Part shown: one piece after another, positions 38,390 through 50,490 of the stretch
Numbering within the stretch: position 1 is the first letter of the stretch
Layout of the letters: each line of letters starts with the position of its first letter
Assembly: GCA_021234155.1 (NCBI GenBank)
Contig: JAJEKV010000005.1
Coordinates: 18,088,089-18,152,088, forward strand
Source of the DNA: Isoetes taiwanensis
Taxonomy: Eukaryota; Streptophyta; Lycopodiopsida; Isoetales; Isoetaceae
Direction of reading: 5' to 3'
DNA length: 64,000 nucleotides
Program-made: the position numbers and the translations under genes
Notes under the pieces: model-generated
Told to the model about the DNA's origin: nothing
Databases searched by the model: none
What the model saw: the letters and a program-made list of their open reading frames with translations, nothing else

Positions 38390-40400
38390 CATCCTCTGAG
38401 ATCTTTCGCAGCCGTTCACATAGAGATGTACTCTCAGATGCCCAATCAACAGAAGCAATCTCTCGAACAACCATCTTTACTGCTTTATATCCAATCCATT
38501 GTATTCTGACTGCGCTACGCATATCCGAAATATCTTTGTAACCCACGCCGCTTTCTCCAACACATTAAGATACACTGTTCCCCCTTGCTCCCACATTGCA
38601 CAAATAAATATCAGCCCTCAATAAATATAATAGTCACATAAGAATTTTAAGACATTCTTGCCTTATTTCTGATTGCAAATAATTCTTCAGCAGTGTATCC
38701 AAGGAGTTCTTCACCTTGCTCATTAAATATAGTTACATTAACTTCTCCACTTGAATCTGTAATCATTGCCCGGAAAACATATCTGCACGACCCACCGTAT
38801 TTAGATTCCATGGCAGAGATGTAACTTTACTAATGACTCTAATGGTACCTTTTGCAAGTTTCAGTATCTCGTTGGCACTTTTCACACCACAACTTTGAGT
38901 TCCGATCAATTGGCTTCTTTTTGCATGATACACACCCATCGTACCACATAGCTTGCTTGGGATCAATAAAAGTCACAGTTGCTTTCACATTGAAGTACGC
39001 ACTCTGAAGAGCCAAAACCAAAACTCAGCAGCAAGAATCTTGCTAAATAATAGTAACGGCCAATCATAAGCAACAACATACCTCGCCATCTTGAATAGTT
39101 GATGGATTTATTTCTGATAAAAGCACATGGTTTGATAGCAGACCCGTAGACGTATATTTGTGTTGTTTTTCCCGCGATTGATACCTTCCATAACAGTGAG
39201 AAACATGGCAATATATAAGTATCTAGTATTACGTGTTAAAAAATGTCAGTAACTACCATAATCGCAAACTACGTGCAGCTTCCACATCCGGGTTTATGTT
39301 CATTATGCTCTTAGAAGTCGTTGACAGTGATATCCCTGAAACATACAAAACAGAACAATGAAGACATGTAAGCCTTCGCAATGGAACTGCTTCCTACTGC
39401 AGGACCTTCAAAGCTGCTTTCGCCGCGCGGTTTCGTGATCGATTACTATGGGGCTATCACGAATGGTTTGCATCAACATTTTGCATCTTTCATTGCCAAA
39501 GAACCCCACGGGCTTACCTTGACGGTTTGTTCACTACAAACATTCACTTACATTATCTGACATAATAATAACACACCACTGACACATTTAAGATACTCTA
39601 TACCTTTCATCCAGCAATGTGAGCTCCCGTTTGGAACATCCTCATTATTACGTTTCCTCTTGATATTTGTAGCACCCGACATGTCACAAACAATACCAGC
39701 GACATCATCACACATACAAATGTTATCTTGACTATACTTAGAAGCTTACGAGACATGATAACAATCGGTAAAAGTCCCTACCAAGCAATACTCCATTTTT
39801 CACATATGGTTGCGACTCATTTATCCATTACAAAATTTGGCCAGAGTACACCAAACTCCATATGAACATCATCTTCCGTTGACCCTTCCACTGTTGATTG
39901 AACATCAAGGATTATCTGGTAATCATGGTTTAATATTGAAAATTTCTTGTTTGTACGTCGAACTGTTCCCTTAGATATATAGTAAACCTGTAATGTATGA
40001 ACAAAACACAAATATCACAATGTGAAATTTAAAGATCTAATAGAAAATAACAACACTAATCTTACTCCGCCAACTTCCAGTATTCCATAGAATTTCTCTA
40101 CCGCCATGTCAAACATAGTTGCCTGGATTTCATCTCCCTGCAAACATCAACAAGATGCTCATGATTTGTATCGACATTTTCATTAAGGTTCAAGAGCCTT
40201 ACATCACCATCGATAAATCAACGTTGAAAACCTTGCCTCGGCCGCGGCGACTATCAAATGTTCTTACAATACTCTTGATGTTACCCGTACTTTGATCGTC
40301 CAATTAGCAATGTAAGGGAGTAAGCTTGGAAGCGGGGCATATTTTCTACCACTTTCCCCACTAACAGATACAATATCATATCAGCTTACTATATCCATGG
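38390..40400 (-). pseudogene. RPA1-like single-stranded DNA-binding protein of the Helitron
   Basis: Plant Helitrons often carry a copy of the RPA large subunit, which binds the single-stranded DNA made in rolling-circle transfer. Exons in minus order: IANWTIKVRVTSR, then with a shifted frame IVRTFDSRRGRGKVFNVDL (about 40,340-40,210). Next GDEIQATMFDMAVEKFYGIL (about 40,140-40,070), VYYISKGTVRRTNKKFSILN (39,990-39,817), GISLSTTSKSIMNINPDVEA (about 39,340), and the C-terminal OB fold with a zinc ribbon CVSC...WCEKCQRD (39,010-38,850). Last comes RYVFRAMITDSSGEVNVTIF, then NEQGEELLGYTAEEL (about 38,785-38,690). Introns look normal, but at least one frame break lies in the first OB fold. It directly follows the Rep/helicase gene on the same strand. 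Confidence 0.85.
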
Positions 40401-40439
40401 AAATAGTACATCCATATAACTGAACTGTAACTTTAATTA

Positions 40440-43400
40440 TCACTGTAGAAGCTCCCTGTATACCACATTCTTAGTTGTGACAGACGATGTTGGGTTGTTA
40501 TGCAATATTCGCACATCCCTCTACGGCGAATTTCGTGTCAATGCCGTATAAAGTTGACCATGTGCAAACACATCCGTTTCAAAGTCTAAAACAATTTCAT
40601 CTAACGTCAATCAAGACAACTATGGGCGTCGTTGAATATGCAAGCCTCAAAGGTAATTGGCCGGTAGATAGTGAATGGCTAATTTTTCGGTGATGATAGA
40701 AGTCTGCACGAGATATAGGATGTATGTGTTCATCAAGACCGCCATCTAACCCAACCAGACGAACAGTCACATATTTTTCATGCATAGAATGAATGACAAC
40801 TCTTGCATTTCTCACAAGTCCCTTTTCTGCATCTAACAACCGCATGATATGGCATATAGCTCCCTCCTTTAGCTCAAGAACATGCCGGCGGTTGGATGCT
40901 CATAATTATGCTTGAGGAAATCACTTTCCGGCCGATCCCGCATTATGTATAACTTGGTCATTTTCCTAATAGAATCATAACGGAAGTATTTTTTTCCTGC
41001 TCCGGTAAGCGATCAAGAATGGATCTATTGAATTGGTCAACATATACATTTAGTGGAGACAAAAATGCTCGTTTCTCACACATTGCCGGTAATGCCAATA
41101 CACTGGCGGGGAACAAGAAATCCTTGGCTTCGTCCACCGAATTTGTAGTTGGAATAGTGTAAGCGTGACAACATCACTTTCCAGTTCTTACCTATGGACG
41201 TTACACACTCTATAAAGGTCACGGTTCCCGCATACCTAATTGGTTTATCCAACTTGTGAACCGTAAAAGCTCTCCCGTTGACGACGACTTAATAGATGCA
41301 CTTATTGTTGCTTGCCTTCCACATCCCCGCAATAGGAGCAATCGCCTAAAATCCCGGCCGCTATAAAGCACTTTCCCCAAAAGGATAATCATTATTGCAA
41401 ATTTCCGCATAAGAAGAATGTCTACAGATTCTATTACTGACTTTATTCGCCATAGCAAATTCATCCGAGATGATTATTTCCGCCTCTTTAAGCAATCTTT
41501 GCCTTGTTGGACCCTACATCAATCATTGAATGTATAGCAACATTGTCTTCATTTACGGGATCCGAAACAACGAATGGGCGGTTTCCCCACGGGATATAGG
41601 CGACTTGCTAAAAGTCGTTGCCAGAATCAACACAATCCGTTGACGACCTCTAACAGCGGACATATTGCATTTAGTAGAAAAGTCTTGCCGGTCCCTCCTT
41701 TCCCATAAATAAAGATCGGGCCCTTATTCCGGAAGATTGTGTCATTGCTGCAATGTGGTCATACAAATAAGCCCTGATCGCTATTCATTTTTGCTACGCA
41801 TCTCATGTGCCCTCTTGCAAATATTTGCCATGTTCACGATACTTTCGCGGTTCCTCTACCACCAAATCACAACGAATAGTGATCACGGGTAACCAAATCG
41901 ACCCTTTGTTGTTCCATCTTTGAAGCAACACATTCTCCACGCACATCGTCGGTGCTTGTTGTGTTGCAACATTATCCGTTGAATCAATAACAAGATCAGC
42001 TATCAATTCTCCACGAAACCGGATTCCATAGATCCATAGCGGAGCGCCATCAAGTATTAAAGGCAAATAGAAAACGAATTTGCTTATTTGGTGTCCTAAG
42101 AGATGAAACTTGACTTCTTGCATCGTCAACATTGGTTTACGTTATATTACGCAACAAACCCATCGCGATTCTGATTTCTTGATATGTCTCATAAGTATGT
42201 CCATTGTACATCTTTAGTTCTTCCCAGCTTCTTGGCGTTGTATGCGTGAGAAGCCCGGCGCCAAATAGAACGACTCACCACGACGAGGCATCACTAATCT
42301 CATTCTACAAACCAACTCCCTCTTCGTTCGCTTGCGCACAACACATCTAATGACACCTTGCTGCTCAACCTCTAAATATTCACCAGCAACATGTGTTGCT
42401 CGATGCATTGGTAAGAACAAATACTGTTCATAGTAATCTATATATGTGAGCTTTGAGAATTCTGCCACACATGGTCGAAGGAAATACCGCTCAAGTAAGG
42501 ACGCAGTATTCTCTCTCCTATATCGCACACGTCCTCTATCTTGTAAATGAACTGGAAGACATTTTACACCTGGAGATTTTTCCGATACATGATAGCAAAA
42601 CAAACGCCATGCTGCCTCCGTAGACGATATATACCTCGCTGCAACATAATCTTCCATCTCCGGCCGATTTTCTGATTGACCTTCAATTCTGTATTGTACC
42701 TTATCATAACCTTTATAGATGTATGTATCTGGATACATAAACACTTGAACAAGAGCCGCTATGTCCACATTAATATGACAATTAAGCTCTTTCAAAGGAA
42801 AGGCGAATATGAAACAACATACACATCCTCCTCACTCGTCTTCGATATTGAACATATCCCCTTGAATCCACATAGGTTGCTTGACTCATAGGCCGTGGAT
42901 ACTTCCAAGTACACCTGCCATTTACCCGGCGTAGCCAGCGAGTCTTAGATGGATCATGTATTTTCGCACTAAAATGCAAGCTCCTCATCATGAGGCATTT
43001 CGGTGAGATTATATTGTCTATCATTCGCATAGGTATCTCACGTTCGGTTCTCACAATCATATGAACATGCGGAAGTCCCCTCTTCGAAATTCAACTTCGT
43101 GCATCATATCGCAAGTGGCCCAAAATATGACCGAATCAGCTTCTTTAAATGCTGCAAATGAGCATGGAAGACACGCACTACCACGGTTGGAATTTCTGGG
43201 CCGCGGTTTATTCGGCTTTGAGCATTGCCTCTATCTCCAACCAACTGGATTGTAGTCATTGTTATAAATAGTGTAGGGGCGCCCTTTGGCCCTCGCAAGT
43301 GCCAATGCATCAGCCATCTGAATCCGAGCACCATAACCTTGAGCAAGAAAGCGATGGCGGCAACATAACGCGTGATTGACCGGACCCATCATCATCGCCA

Positions 43401-45039
43401 AAGTCATCACTTATATCCGTATTACCTCCTCGTACCACGTTAGTTGCTAGAAAGTTTAGCTTCTCCTCCTCATATCGAGAATACATATCAACCAAATACT
43501 CACAAGTAAGTCGTCCTACTAGAAATCTACTCTCATGTAATAGCGCGATCTATACCACTCAATTTGTGAAAAACCATGCTCATTGAATGGGAACCAACCC
43601 GCCGTCCCATGCGGGAAAAGCGCCGGATCTGCAGAGGCTCATCTTTGTCGATCCAATATGCTCATATAAACTTCCGCGTTCTTCATTATGAAGCCAAAAC
43701 ACATTAACCCTTGGGTTAACCGTTACAATCGTTGTTTCCATGTATGATATCAACCTCATCTTCTACAATCGCACCATTCAACCTTAGCAAAGCAGTTTCA
43801 ACTCGCATATCTCTCATCCGCCTTATAAATTCGCAATATGGATTTATATCACGTAATACACCACCCACTTGCATAACCCATTACCTTTGGAAGCAATTGT
43901 GCATTAGCGGTTGTAATCCTTTCACTTTCATCATATATATACCAATGCAACGGCTGGTGTGGCGCGTGGTCGGCATCACCCGATGGTAGGTTCGCCCCAT
44001 CATGGCAATGGAGGACGGAGATTCCAAGCGAACAAACTCTCCTTGCACACACAATGCAAGGAAACAAAAAGACGATTTAATTTTCGACTATTCTTGCTTA
44101 AACCACTCTCCCCAAAAGGCGTTGAAGAGCAAGCAGAGCAACTTCGGGTAGCCTCGGAAGAATCCGCTCACCATTCTTGCAACAAAACAACTCGTCTCTG
44201 CGACTCTAACAAAGCTTTGTATGGCAAAATCCACGGACCTTATTCCATTGCGATTTGCCTATTGCTACCTACTTACATAATTTTCCATTCTTGACACAGC
44301 CGAGACCAATGCTCGTGGCAGCTGTCACTCTCATTCTATCTCCCCATCTACTCCGGCCTCAGCCTCAATTGGCGGTCCTTCACGGCCACCACCACCGGGT
44401 AGCCAAGCGAGGTCCCATCTCACCACTCCGCCCACCATCTTCCCCATCAATACCCCCTTGCAATTCGCCCTCAATTCCACTACTAGTCCAATCAGCAGGG
44501 CTGATTTAAGCGCCTAACCGTCTGCGATCCCTTGCGGCGGAGCCTCAAAGTAGCCCTGCGCTCCTCGGAAAGGCCAGCCCTCCACCTGCGATGAATTTCA
44601 TTCCGGTTCAATCTCCTCTGTTCCTCAGCTGAATAGTTCTGCGTTGGGTCTATCTCTACTCGCCTCGAATGCTCTGCGGCCGCTGTCACTCTCATTCTAT
44701 CTCCCGCATCTACACCACTATCAGCCTCAATAGCAACAGCAGTCCCTTCCTGGCCACCACCTTCAGTAGCCAACTGAGCTCCCATCTCACTACCCTGCCC
44801 ACCATCTTCCCCATCAACACCCCCTTGCAATTCGCCCTCAATTCCACTACTAGTCCAATCATGAGCTTGATTTGTATTTGCCTAGCTCGACGCCGATCCC
44901 TTACAGCCTGCCTCATAGCAGCCCTGCGCTCCTCGGAAAGGCCAGCCCTCCACCTGCGTTGATATTCATTCCGGTTCAATCTCCTCTGCTCCTCAGCTGA
45001 ATAGTTCTGCGTTGGGTCTATCTCTACTCGCCTCGGCAT
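40440..45039 (-). pseudogene. Helitron Rep/helicase (RepHel), frame-broken
   Basis: RepHel nicks and transfers one strand (HUH relaxase) and unwinds DNA (PIF1-type helicase). Reading minus: an Arg-rich N terminus (MPRRVEIDPTQNYSAEEQRR, 45,039-44,840) partly duplicated to 44,492. Then HWYIYDESERITTANAQLLP (43,965-43,890) and GRLTCEYLVDMYSRYEEEKL (~43,520-43,450). The HUH motif is RRGLPHVHMIVR (43,089-43,040), followed by RPMSQATYVDSRGYVQYRRR. The tyrosine region is DTYIYKGYD (~42,730), then ARYISSTEAAWRLF (~42,630). Helicase: VLILATT (~41,620), ISRGETAHSLF, SGRDFRRLLLLRGCGRQATI (~41,370), KLDKPIRYAG, LKEGAICHIMRLLDAEKGLV (~40,870-40,805), QLPLRLAYSTT, LYTALTR (~40,540), NVVYRELLQ and a stop at 40,440. 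The Walker A region near 41,700 is damaged. Many single-base shifts make it non-functional as read, though some may be assembly errors. Confidence 0.9.
44321..45035 (-). repeat. ~360-bp tandem duplication in the RepHel N-terminal region
   Basis: Units 44,321-44,667 and 44,681-45,035 both end in the codons for RRVEIDPTQNYSAEEQRRLN and share an upstream CCTTGCAATTCGCCCTCAAT stretch. The copies differ by substitutions and small gaps. Confidence 0.9.
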
Positions 45040-46600
45040 CCCAACAAACCATACGTACCACTCCCTCACCAATATTACCAATCTACACAACTGCCCCATT
45101 GAACGTGGAAACACACACAATAGCAAAGTAAAATTAAATAAATCAACACACACTATAGTCACAAGAACCACCAATATAGCATAACAAACAATTTAATATA
45201 ATCTGAAACCAGAAACAAACAAACCTTTCTTTGTGGCTGAACTGAACGGACGCCTGATCTAAACCCTCCATCATAACCTCCAAACTCGGACAACGGACAC
45301 CACAACAAAAGCTATAATCAATGTAAACCAAGTTAACAGACCAGCAACACTACAATCTCGACCATCAAACTCATCCAAGGAATACAAAACATAAAATCAA
45401 AACATTCCCAACCACCATAGCCATCCACACACTAAAATGCTTATGAAATCCTCAGTACACTAAAGAGACCTCAACAATCACTTTTCAAAAGGTTCCAAAT
45501 TTCAATCATAACCCAAATACCTGTCAAAACTCAGAATGTCTAAGGCCAAAACTTTGAATCTCAAAAGTGAGGACAAAACTCACAATTTTCCCATGGTGCC
45601 TTTAGGGACTCCATGACAATAAAGTGTTTCCATGGTGGAACGGACACTCAACAAGCAAAATCGGCATCATCTTTGCCGGCTTTGTTCTCAAAGACGTGCA
45701 AGCACTTTTGGGATGTTTGTTCTTGGAGTAGATGAGGAGGCAGACAAAAAGACATGTCGTACTTAACTGGCTGAGCATGCTGCTGGTTTGTCTCAAAGAC
45801 ATGCAACCACTTTCAGGATGTTTCTTCTTAGAGTAGATGGGGATCTCTTGTAGCATTCGCCGTTTCTGATGGGGATCTCTAGTTGTGGAGCATTCCTATC
45901 ATGTCTAAAAAGGTCAAAACTCAGAATATCTTAAGCCAAAACTTTAAATCTCAAATCTTCACTGCAGTAACAAAACATTCAACATACACTCAACTAGCAA
46001 GAAAATTCAACAATCACAGGACAAAACTCAGAATTTTCTCTACTTGTCCAGAGCCAAATATTAACACCAAAATGAGAGCTTGGCAATTTCCACAATCCCC
46101 ACCAATGCAAGAAGCACATATTCCCTGTTCAATCCTCAGTCACTCTTACCTCCAACAGCAGAATATCTACCCCTCTGAATGCCTATCCCGAAACAGACCA
46201 AAAACCACGGATCACACAATAGCGAAGCTCAAAATCCTCATATACTAACCTGCAGCCTCATATCCACGTGTACCACACACTGCCATCGCCGCACCTCATA
46301 AAGAACTCGCATCTTCAATCCTCCTTCCACTACAGTAGCCCTGTTCCGAACTCCTTTCCCGACCCTATTCCATAGGCATACGTGGACAACAAACCCCATC
46401 GACACAGGACCATTACAACTTCCACAATTTAATTCCCTTATTAATATAAACTACCATCATTTAACCACCTTATCAAGCTAAACGAGCCTATATTAAATCC
46501 CTACATTCCATCATAGAAAACTTCATCTCAAACACGAATCTCACACACCCACCAACCCAAACAATGACACCTCAAATAAAGGTCCCTATATCGGGCTAGA
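45040..46600. other. RepHel leader region; no gene
   Basis: C/A-rich on the plus strand. An imperfect repeat of GACATGCAACCACTTTCAGG and GACGTGCAAGCACTTTTGGG lies at 45,693 and 45,797. It probably holds the promoter and leader of the Helitron gene, but no motif stands out. Confidence 0.4.
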
Positions 46601-46945
46601 TCCAACGGTCAATCTCCCACATTCGGCTATGCACGAATGATTTTTAATGGATTAGAAGCCCAATTCTATCACCTTCCCTGCAACTTCCCATCCAAAATTG
46701 ACGGCCAAGATTTGACCTTCCCTTTTAATCCGACGGCCCATATGAAAAGCCCCAAATAATTTTAATCGACGGTCTAGATAAAATGCCCCAATTTCAAGGG
46801 CCCAGATTAAAAGCCCCAAATAAGGGGGGATGCTTGGGGTGTTACGAGGTGGCACCGTCTGGGCCGTCCATCTCAGAGATGGACGGCCGAGATCAATCTC
46901 TACACCATGTTGGTAGACCTCCAAATAATTGTATATATATAAGGA
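46600..46945 (-). mobile_element. 5' end of the autonomous Helitron
   Basis: On the minus strand the element begins with TCCTTATATATATACAATTA at 46,945, with A as the outside base, as expected for a Helitron (A|TC). About 60 bp inside is a perfect 27-bp palindrome (13-bp arms beginning GGCCGTCCATCTC) at 46,862-46,888. Repeated GGGGCTTTTNATC motifs follow. RepHel and RPA1 run away from this end in the correct orientation. The 3' end was not placed with certainty; it may be near 25,930, giving ~21 kb. Confidence 0.7.
46862..46888. repeat. 27-bp palindrome near the Helitron 5' end
   Basis: Arms GGCCGTCCATCTC and GAGATGGACGGCC around one A. Related palindromes are at 25,843-25,869, 60,260-60,288 and 60,362-60,388. 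Confidence 0.95.
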
Positions 46946-46967
46946 TATAGGTGATATAACAGGTTGG

Positions 46968-49243
46968 AGACGGTTGCAACACAAGAGCTAGTTACAGCAC
47001 TTGTGAAGCTCATACCGCTGTAGGAGATGTCGAGTACTCTCACAACACTGGCTCAAAATACTAAGAGCGGTGTAGTCTCCTTTATTGCATTGGTGGCCTA
47101 ACTTGCTATGGCACCACTCTGTACTCTTTTCTTGTACGGATGCAATAGAGCAATATCTTGAAGTGCCCCTATAATTAAGGGCATAATTGGTTGCCAATAA
47201 TACAATGGCACCATGACTACTAAAGCTGTGTATTTGGCTTTAAGGCCTTGTGACGGATTTTACCTATGGTCCTATGTGGATTTAGGTAAATGTGGCCACA
47301 TTGTGTAAAGGCCACAAAAAAATATTTTTGGTAGATATAAGCAATATGCTTATGCTACTTGGAAGCGACATATTGCTTTTAAAGATGTTGGTCTGCAAAA
47401 GACCTTCGAAAATAGTTAACAATGGGAAGTATTGCAAGAAATACCAAACCTTGTACCTTAGGGTCTTGAAAAATTGTTTTGCTTAGTATTTCTAAAGCAA
47501 ACATCATTTGACTAATTGTTGTACCCAAAATATATGCACATGGGTTTTGATTTTAAACACGAGTGCAACTATAGCTTTGTGGGGATATTTTGCAACAATT
47601 GTTGGGGCCAGGATTAAACCTTATACAGGTTGTTCAGGTGGATCCTATGCACAATCTGGCAAGGATTTGAAAATGGCGCACAATTTAATTGTGGAAAACA
47701 ATATTGGCAATTGTGGCAACCTAGTATACTTGAGATGCAATTAGATTGCATTAGAAAATCCTATATAAGGTGACATTTGTGTGGGAAAACTTGGTAGCCT
47801 ATGCTATATTTTACCCCTGAAGCTGACATTTTTTGTTAAATGATATTATCAAATCCATTTGCATCCGGGGCTTTGCCCATCACACTTTGGTGCCACACAT
47901 TTACATATTTGGCTTGATTTGCAAGGTAACCTTAGGGCAAATGATATTTTGGCTTAGGGCATCTTCGAAATTTTGCACGAGCTAAAGTGGTCATTTGGAA
48001 TGGTAGCGAGCCACGTAAATACATGTCGGGTCTCTCACCGGATGGATCTCGGACAAAAGCAACGCATGTTGATGCTTGAGTTGAGCGGCAAAAACCTATC
48101 GGATCCGCATGTAACAACCGAATCTAGTCGGACTTTTTGGGATGCGATTTAGGTGTGCCCTGAGAGGCCTACGCCACGGCAAAAATACTATGAAGTCGGG
48201 CTTAGTCATTTTCGCATGATAATAGTTTCATGGTTAGGCATAGAACCCGATTTGGCATGCCTTTATCTCGTGATACATCTTCTACTGAATTGCATGGCGG
48301 TTTGGAGCTACTATGGCCGATTTGGTTTTGTACAAGCCTTTAAAGGCATTTCTCTCGACGCCTATATTATGGATTTTTGGGAACAACCCTCTTATGAGCT
48401 TGGTGGGCTAAGTCGCTTCATGATCCGACTTCAAGCAAAAGTTGTAAGATATACATTTTATTGAAGGTCCAATCGCCGATTTGCTCTTAGGCAAGATTAT
48501 TACCATCGATTTGCTCGTGTTGGAGCTTTACAGTAATATTTTTACCGGCATAAATAGCTAAAGGGTAATTCATGATCTGTTACCACCATACTATAACAGT
48601 TAGATGGTGACTCTATTATGATTATTCGATACAAACTCCGTGTCTTTATATACAGGACCGCATAAATATGATCTTTCGCTTCATGGTTTCTTTTCGGATC
48701 ATTGCTAATATAGACCTTGGGATTGAATGGCATGGGATCGGTAGTTGGTGAAACAATTTAGCCAATACTATCCGAGAAAACAAGTTGCTTATTTGAAAGG
48801 AGCAATCATAATCAGGTTGGACTTTATTTAGTCTCCTAATACAGTTTTTTGGCTCTGATTTCTATAGTCTAGCCATAAAAGGTTCCATGTCTTTGAACAA
48901 GCATCGCATTCATACAAAGGTTAGGAACGTAAATCGAATTTGTCTCTCTATAAAAGGAAGACCATGCCTTTTAGTATTTATTTAAAGGGGAGATGGTTTT
49001 TAAGATGTATGAGTGATTATGATTCGCTTGTACATTATAACACTTACATCTTAAATTTTGAAAGCCTCTTTTGTCATTCTACTAAAGTAGCTTATTTTAT
49101 TTGCATAACTGTGATTCAGTAAAGCCCAGGAAAGCTTTTCTCGTTAAAACTATTTTTATACGATATGATTATCATGTATACTCTATAATAAAGAATACAT
49201 TTGCAATTGATAATGATATTATCAGGTCCTGCAAATAATCGAG
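46968..49243. repeat. repeat body R, copy 3
   Basis: Nearly identical to 3,944-5,440 and to 15,980-18,250, and it includes the segment missing from copy 1. It starts at GAGACGGTTGCAACAC without the MITE and stops at GCAAATAATCGAG, where the RT-bearing segment begins. Confidence 0.9.
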
Positions 49244-49283
49244 CCCTAATATCAGGCCCTAATATATCAGGCCCTAATATAAT
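49244..49283. repeat. three CCCTAATAT units at the junction
   Basis: CAGGCCCTAATAT-type units, three in tandem, lie exactly at the border between body R and the RT-bearing segment. They resemble, but are not, the plant telomere repeat CCCTAAA. Confidence 0.8.
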
Positions 49284-49298
49284 CCACTTCAAACTGAT

Positions 49299-49371
49299 GG
49301 GCATAGCATAATGGTTAGACAACGAATTTGGACTTATAATCTATGGACTGGTTTAGTCCATAGAATAGGAC
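49299..49371 (+). ncRNA. tRNA-like sequence (pol III box A and box B)
   Basis: TAGCATAATGGTTAGACA (49,304-49,321) fits a tRNA D-arm/box A. GGACTTATAATC gives an anticodon loop CTTATAA, which would be UAU (Ile). GGTTTAGTCC (49,350-49,359) fits box B. The T-arm is extended into a perfect 9-bp stem, CTATGGACT and AGTCCATAG, around GGTTT. The acceptor stem does not close well. It is best read as a decayed tRNA or the head of a tRNA-derived SINE. Confidence 0.4.
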
Positions 49372-50138
49372 AGATAATATTGGTTTAGGGTCTCTTTTGG
49401 CAGGAGCTTTGGCAACCTTGGGACAAGGCTAATATGAATGGAGCATAAATTGCCTATAGCATTGCAGGTCCAAGTGAGCATCTAATAGTGTAACAAAAAG
49501 GTGGCATACACTTGCCCCAATTTGGTTATATCCTAACCCCTATAGTATTATTTGAGAATTGTAATGATGATTACAATAAGATATGAAGGATAGATATGGT
49601 TATGCAATTTTTTACCCCCTAGCATTTAAATTAGGGATTGGTTAAACTAATACTATGATTACAGGCCAAAGGTTGGTGGTAATTCAAATGTGCAGTTGTA
49701 GCATAGGGTATGTGTCGGGGGATGATAGGATCTAGGATCCCAAATGGATATGGGATTTTTATGGTGTAAATATGGACACAAGGTGTTGGTAACATATACT
49801 CGAAATTTGTTACAATAGTACCTACAAAGTTTTTTTCGCTAACCCTAATGTCAAAAAAAAGTAAACCCTAGCGATGGTGGCGTCTACGACAGCCTTGGGC
49901 TGATAGGTGCTGACGGATCCCTAACAAACCATGGATGACCTTTTGATTGTTTGTTACATGCAAAATATCGACAACTCGGATTGATCGAGACAAAAACAAA
50001 TTTGTTATGATCCTTTTCTTAATCTTCTTGTAATATTTGCTTAGAAACGTGATTGGCTTTGGTTTTCTCATAATATGGTTTAACCTCCATGCTATATAAT
50101 AAGATCGGATCCCTCTTCTATGAACACGATTTTTGGGC

Positions 50139-50490
50139 ATGAGCAAGGCAGGCGGGCGAGGGGGTGTGCAATAAAGGGCAGACCAGATCTAAACTCATTG
50201 AATTCCTTAGAAGAAATGGCTTAGAGCATAGTAGCCCGCAGCCTACTAAGGCTCAACTGTTAGAATTGTGCAGAGCCCATGGATTAGATCCAAATAGGGA
50301 AAAGGGTGATTCTGGAATTATAAAATTCCTCCCTAGTCTGAATGCATGTGGGAATGTCCCTAGATCTGGTAATACATCAAGCGGCAATGTGGAGTTTGTT
50401 GGAAAATTGAAGAAATTGAAGAAATCGATGATGGAGTGCAACCAAATCAAGGTTCCTGCAATTGAATTGTTTAAATCTTTGGTTTCCTAA
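50139..50490 (+). CDS. SAP-like exon upstream of the RT
   Basis: SAP motifs are short helix-turn-helix DNA-binding modules. The likely start is MSKAGGRG at 50,139; a G-run (50,159-50,163) then shifts the frame by one to CNKGQTRSKLIEFLRRNGLE, followed by PTKAQLLELCRAHGLDPN. The L-x3-L-x3-GL and K-x2-LLELC-x3-GL pattern is SAP-like, but only at motif level. The frame ends SLVS and a stop at 50,490. A diverged copy is at 13,735-14,060. Both copies are followed ~280 bp on by a conserved CAG|GTAACCGAGCTCTC boundary (50,761 and 14,358). Joining to the RT exon by splicing is an inference. Confidence 0.45.

Noticed and set aside
44255-44962. Plus-strand Pro/Ser-rich frames
   Set aside because: They are antisense to the Arg-rich RepHel N-terminal repeats.
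49244-49283. Interstitial telomere repeat
   Set aside because: The units are CCCTAATAT with CAGG spacers, not CCCTAAA arrays.
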